The notes under the pieces were generated by a model, which had not been told where the DNA came from, did not search any database, and saw only the letters and a program-made list of their open reading frames with translations. Source: Clostridia bacterium (lineage in GTDB: Bacteria; Bacillota_A; Clostridia; Christensenellales; Aristaeellaceae). From it: a stretch of 64,000 nucleotides of DNA. Of the stretch, positions 63,864 through 64,000 are shown in pieces. The stretch's first letter is position 1. Each line of letters opens with the position of its first letter. The translations under genes and the position numbers were made by a program. The stretch is taken from positions 51,747 to 115,746 of the forward strand of contig JAFQEB010000116.1 of the NCBI GenBank assembly GCA_017399225.1, given 5' to 3'.

Positions 63864-64000
63864 TTATTCGGCAGGGACGAAATGCATCATCATCGTGCCG
63901 TAGAAATCCATGTCAAAGCCCGCGTCGGTCGGCGTGCAGTTGAACATGGTGCCGTAGTAGTTGATGGCGTACACGCCCTCAGCTGTCACGGTGTAGGGCA
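63864..64000 (-). CDS. C-terminal fragment of an unknown protein
   Basis: Open frame from the window edge to TAA at 63864-63866, giving about 45 residues ending MMMHFVPAE. Contents include VTAEGVYAINYYGTMFNCTPTDAG in pieces. Reads like the end of another secreted beta-rich protein of this cluster. The start is beyond the window. No family recognised. Confidence 0.6.
   Translation of the reverse strand, partial: PYTVTAEGVYAINYYGTMFNCTPTDAGFDMDFYGTMMMHFVPAE

Overview
The window reads as chromosomal DNA of an anaerobic, spore-lineage Bacillota, most likely a gut or fermentative member of class Clostridia. The reasons are the high GC content by eye, strong AGGAGG ribosome binding sites, TTGACA/TATAAT promoters, a SPOCS (DUF3794)-LysM protein, a TM1266-family hydrogenase-associated regulator, a TelA/XpaC pair, a DRTGG/CBS-type manganese pyrophosphatase, and an F-type ATP synthase whose c subunit carries a Na+-type ion site. 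Many genes encode small secreted proteins with short, similar signal peptides ending in AxA. I see no rRNA, tRNA, transposase, phage gene or CRISPR array. The exact family cannot be fixed from the sequence.

Layout. 1-3.5 kb: 3' part of a pyrophosphatase gene, two secreted unknowns and a 0.5-kb hairpin-rich gene-free stretch. 3.6-10 kb: a MarR-controlled heterodimeric ABC exporter and, on the other strand, an ABC-2 exporter controlled by an XRE-AbrB fusion regulator. 10-12 kb: dapF and two small unknowns. 12.2-17.4 kb: a LacI regulator, 4-alpha-glucanotransferase and glycogen phosphorylase (alpha-glucan use). 17.7-20.3 kb: a complete NMT1/SsuABC-type importer. 20.5-26.6 kb: small regulators and unknowns, ispE, a GNAT and the SPOCS-LysM protein. 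26.8-30.5 kb: an envelope cluster XpaC-TelA-LemA-like-TPM. 30.6-38.8 kb: coaE, a lytic transglycosylase, an orphan peptide-type binding protein, a phosphatase, an ArsR-DUF2087 regulator, a MATE pump and an M32 carboxypeptidase. 39-41 kb: a TM1266-binding protein-permease operon behind a structured leader. 41.3-44.7 kb: VTC-DUF4956-lipoprotein operon. 44.8-47.8 kb: three NAD(P)-type oxidoreductases. 47.9-54.7 kb: the full atpIBEFHAGDC operon. 54.9-57.3 kb: an isolated trpB and a membrane protein. 57.3-60.1 kb: tatBAC divergent from a Tat-exported redox protein. 60.3-64 kb: secreted and zinc-ribbon proteins.

Most noteworthy: (1) the Tat island, where a promoter pair separates tatBAC from a gene for a twin-arginine protein that joins a Cys-rich C_GCAxxG_C_C-like domain to an FMN-binding domain with a TSGAT flavinylation motif; (2) a 236-bp hairpin-packed insert between tatA and tatC, bounded by a 20-bp direct repeat that includes the tatA stop codon; (3) a probable riboswitch or attenuator leader of unknown ligand in front of TM1266 and an ABC importer with no ATPase; (4) a two-carboxylate (E32/E65) c subunit pointing to Na+ coupling; and (5) several dispersed, hairpin-forming intergenic repeats.
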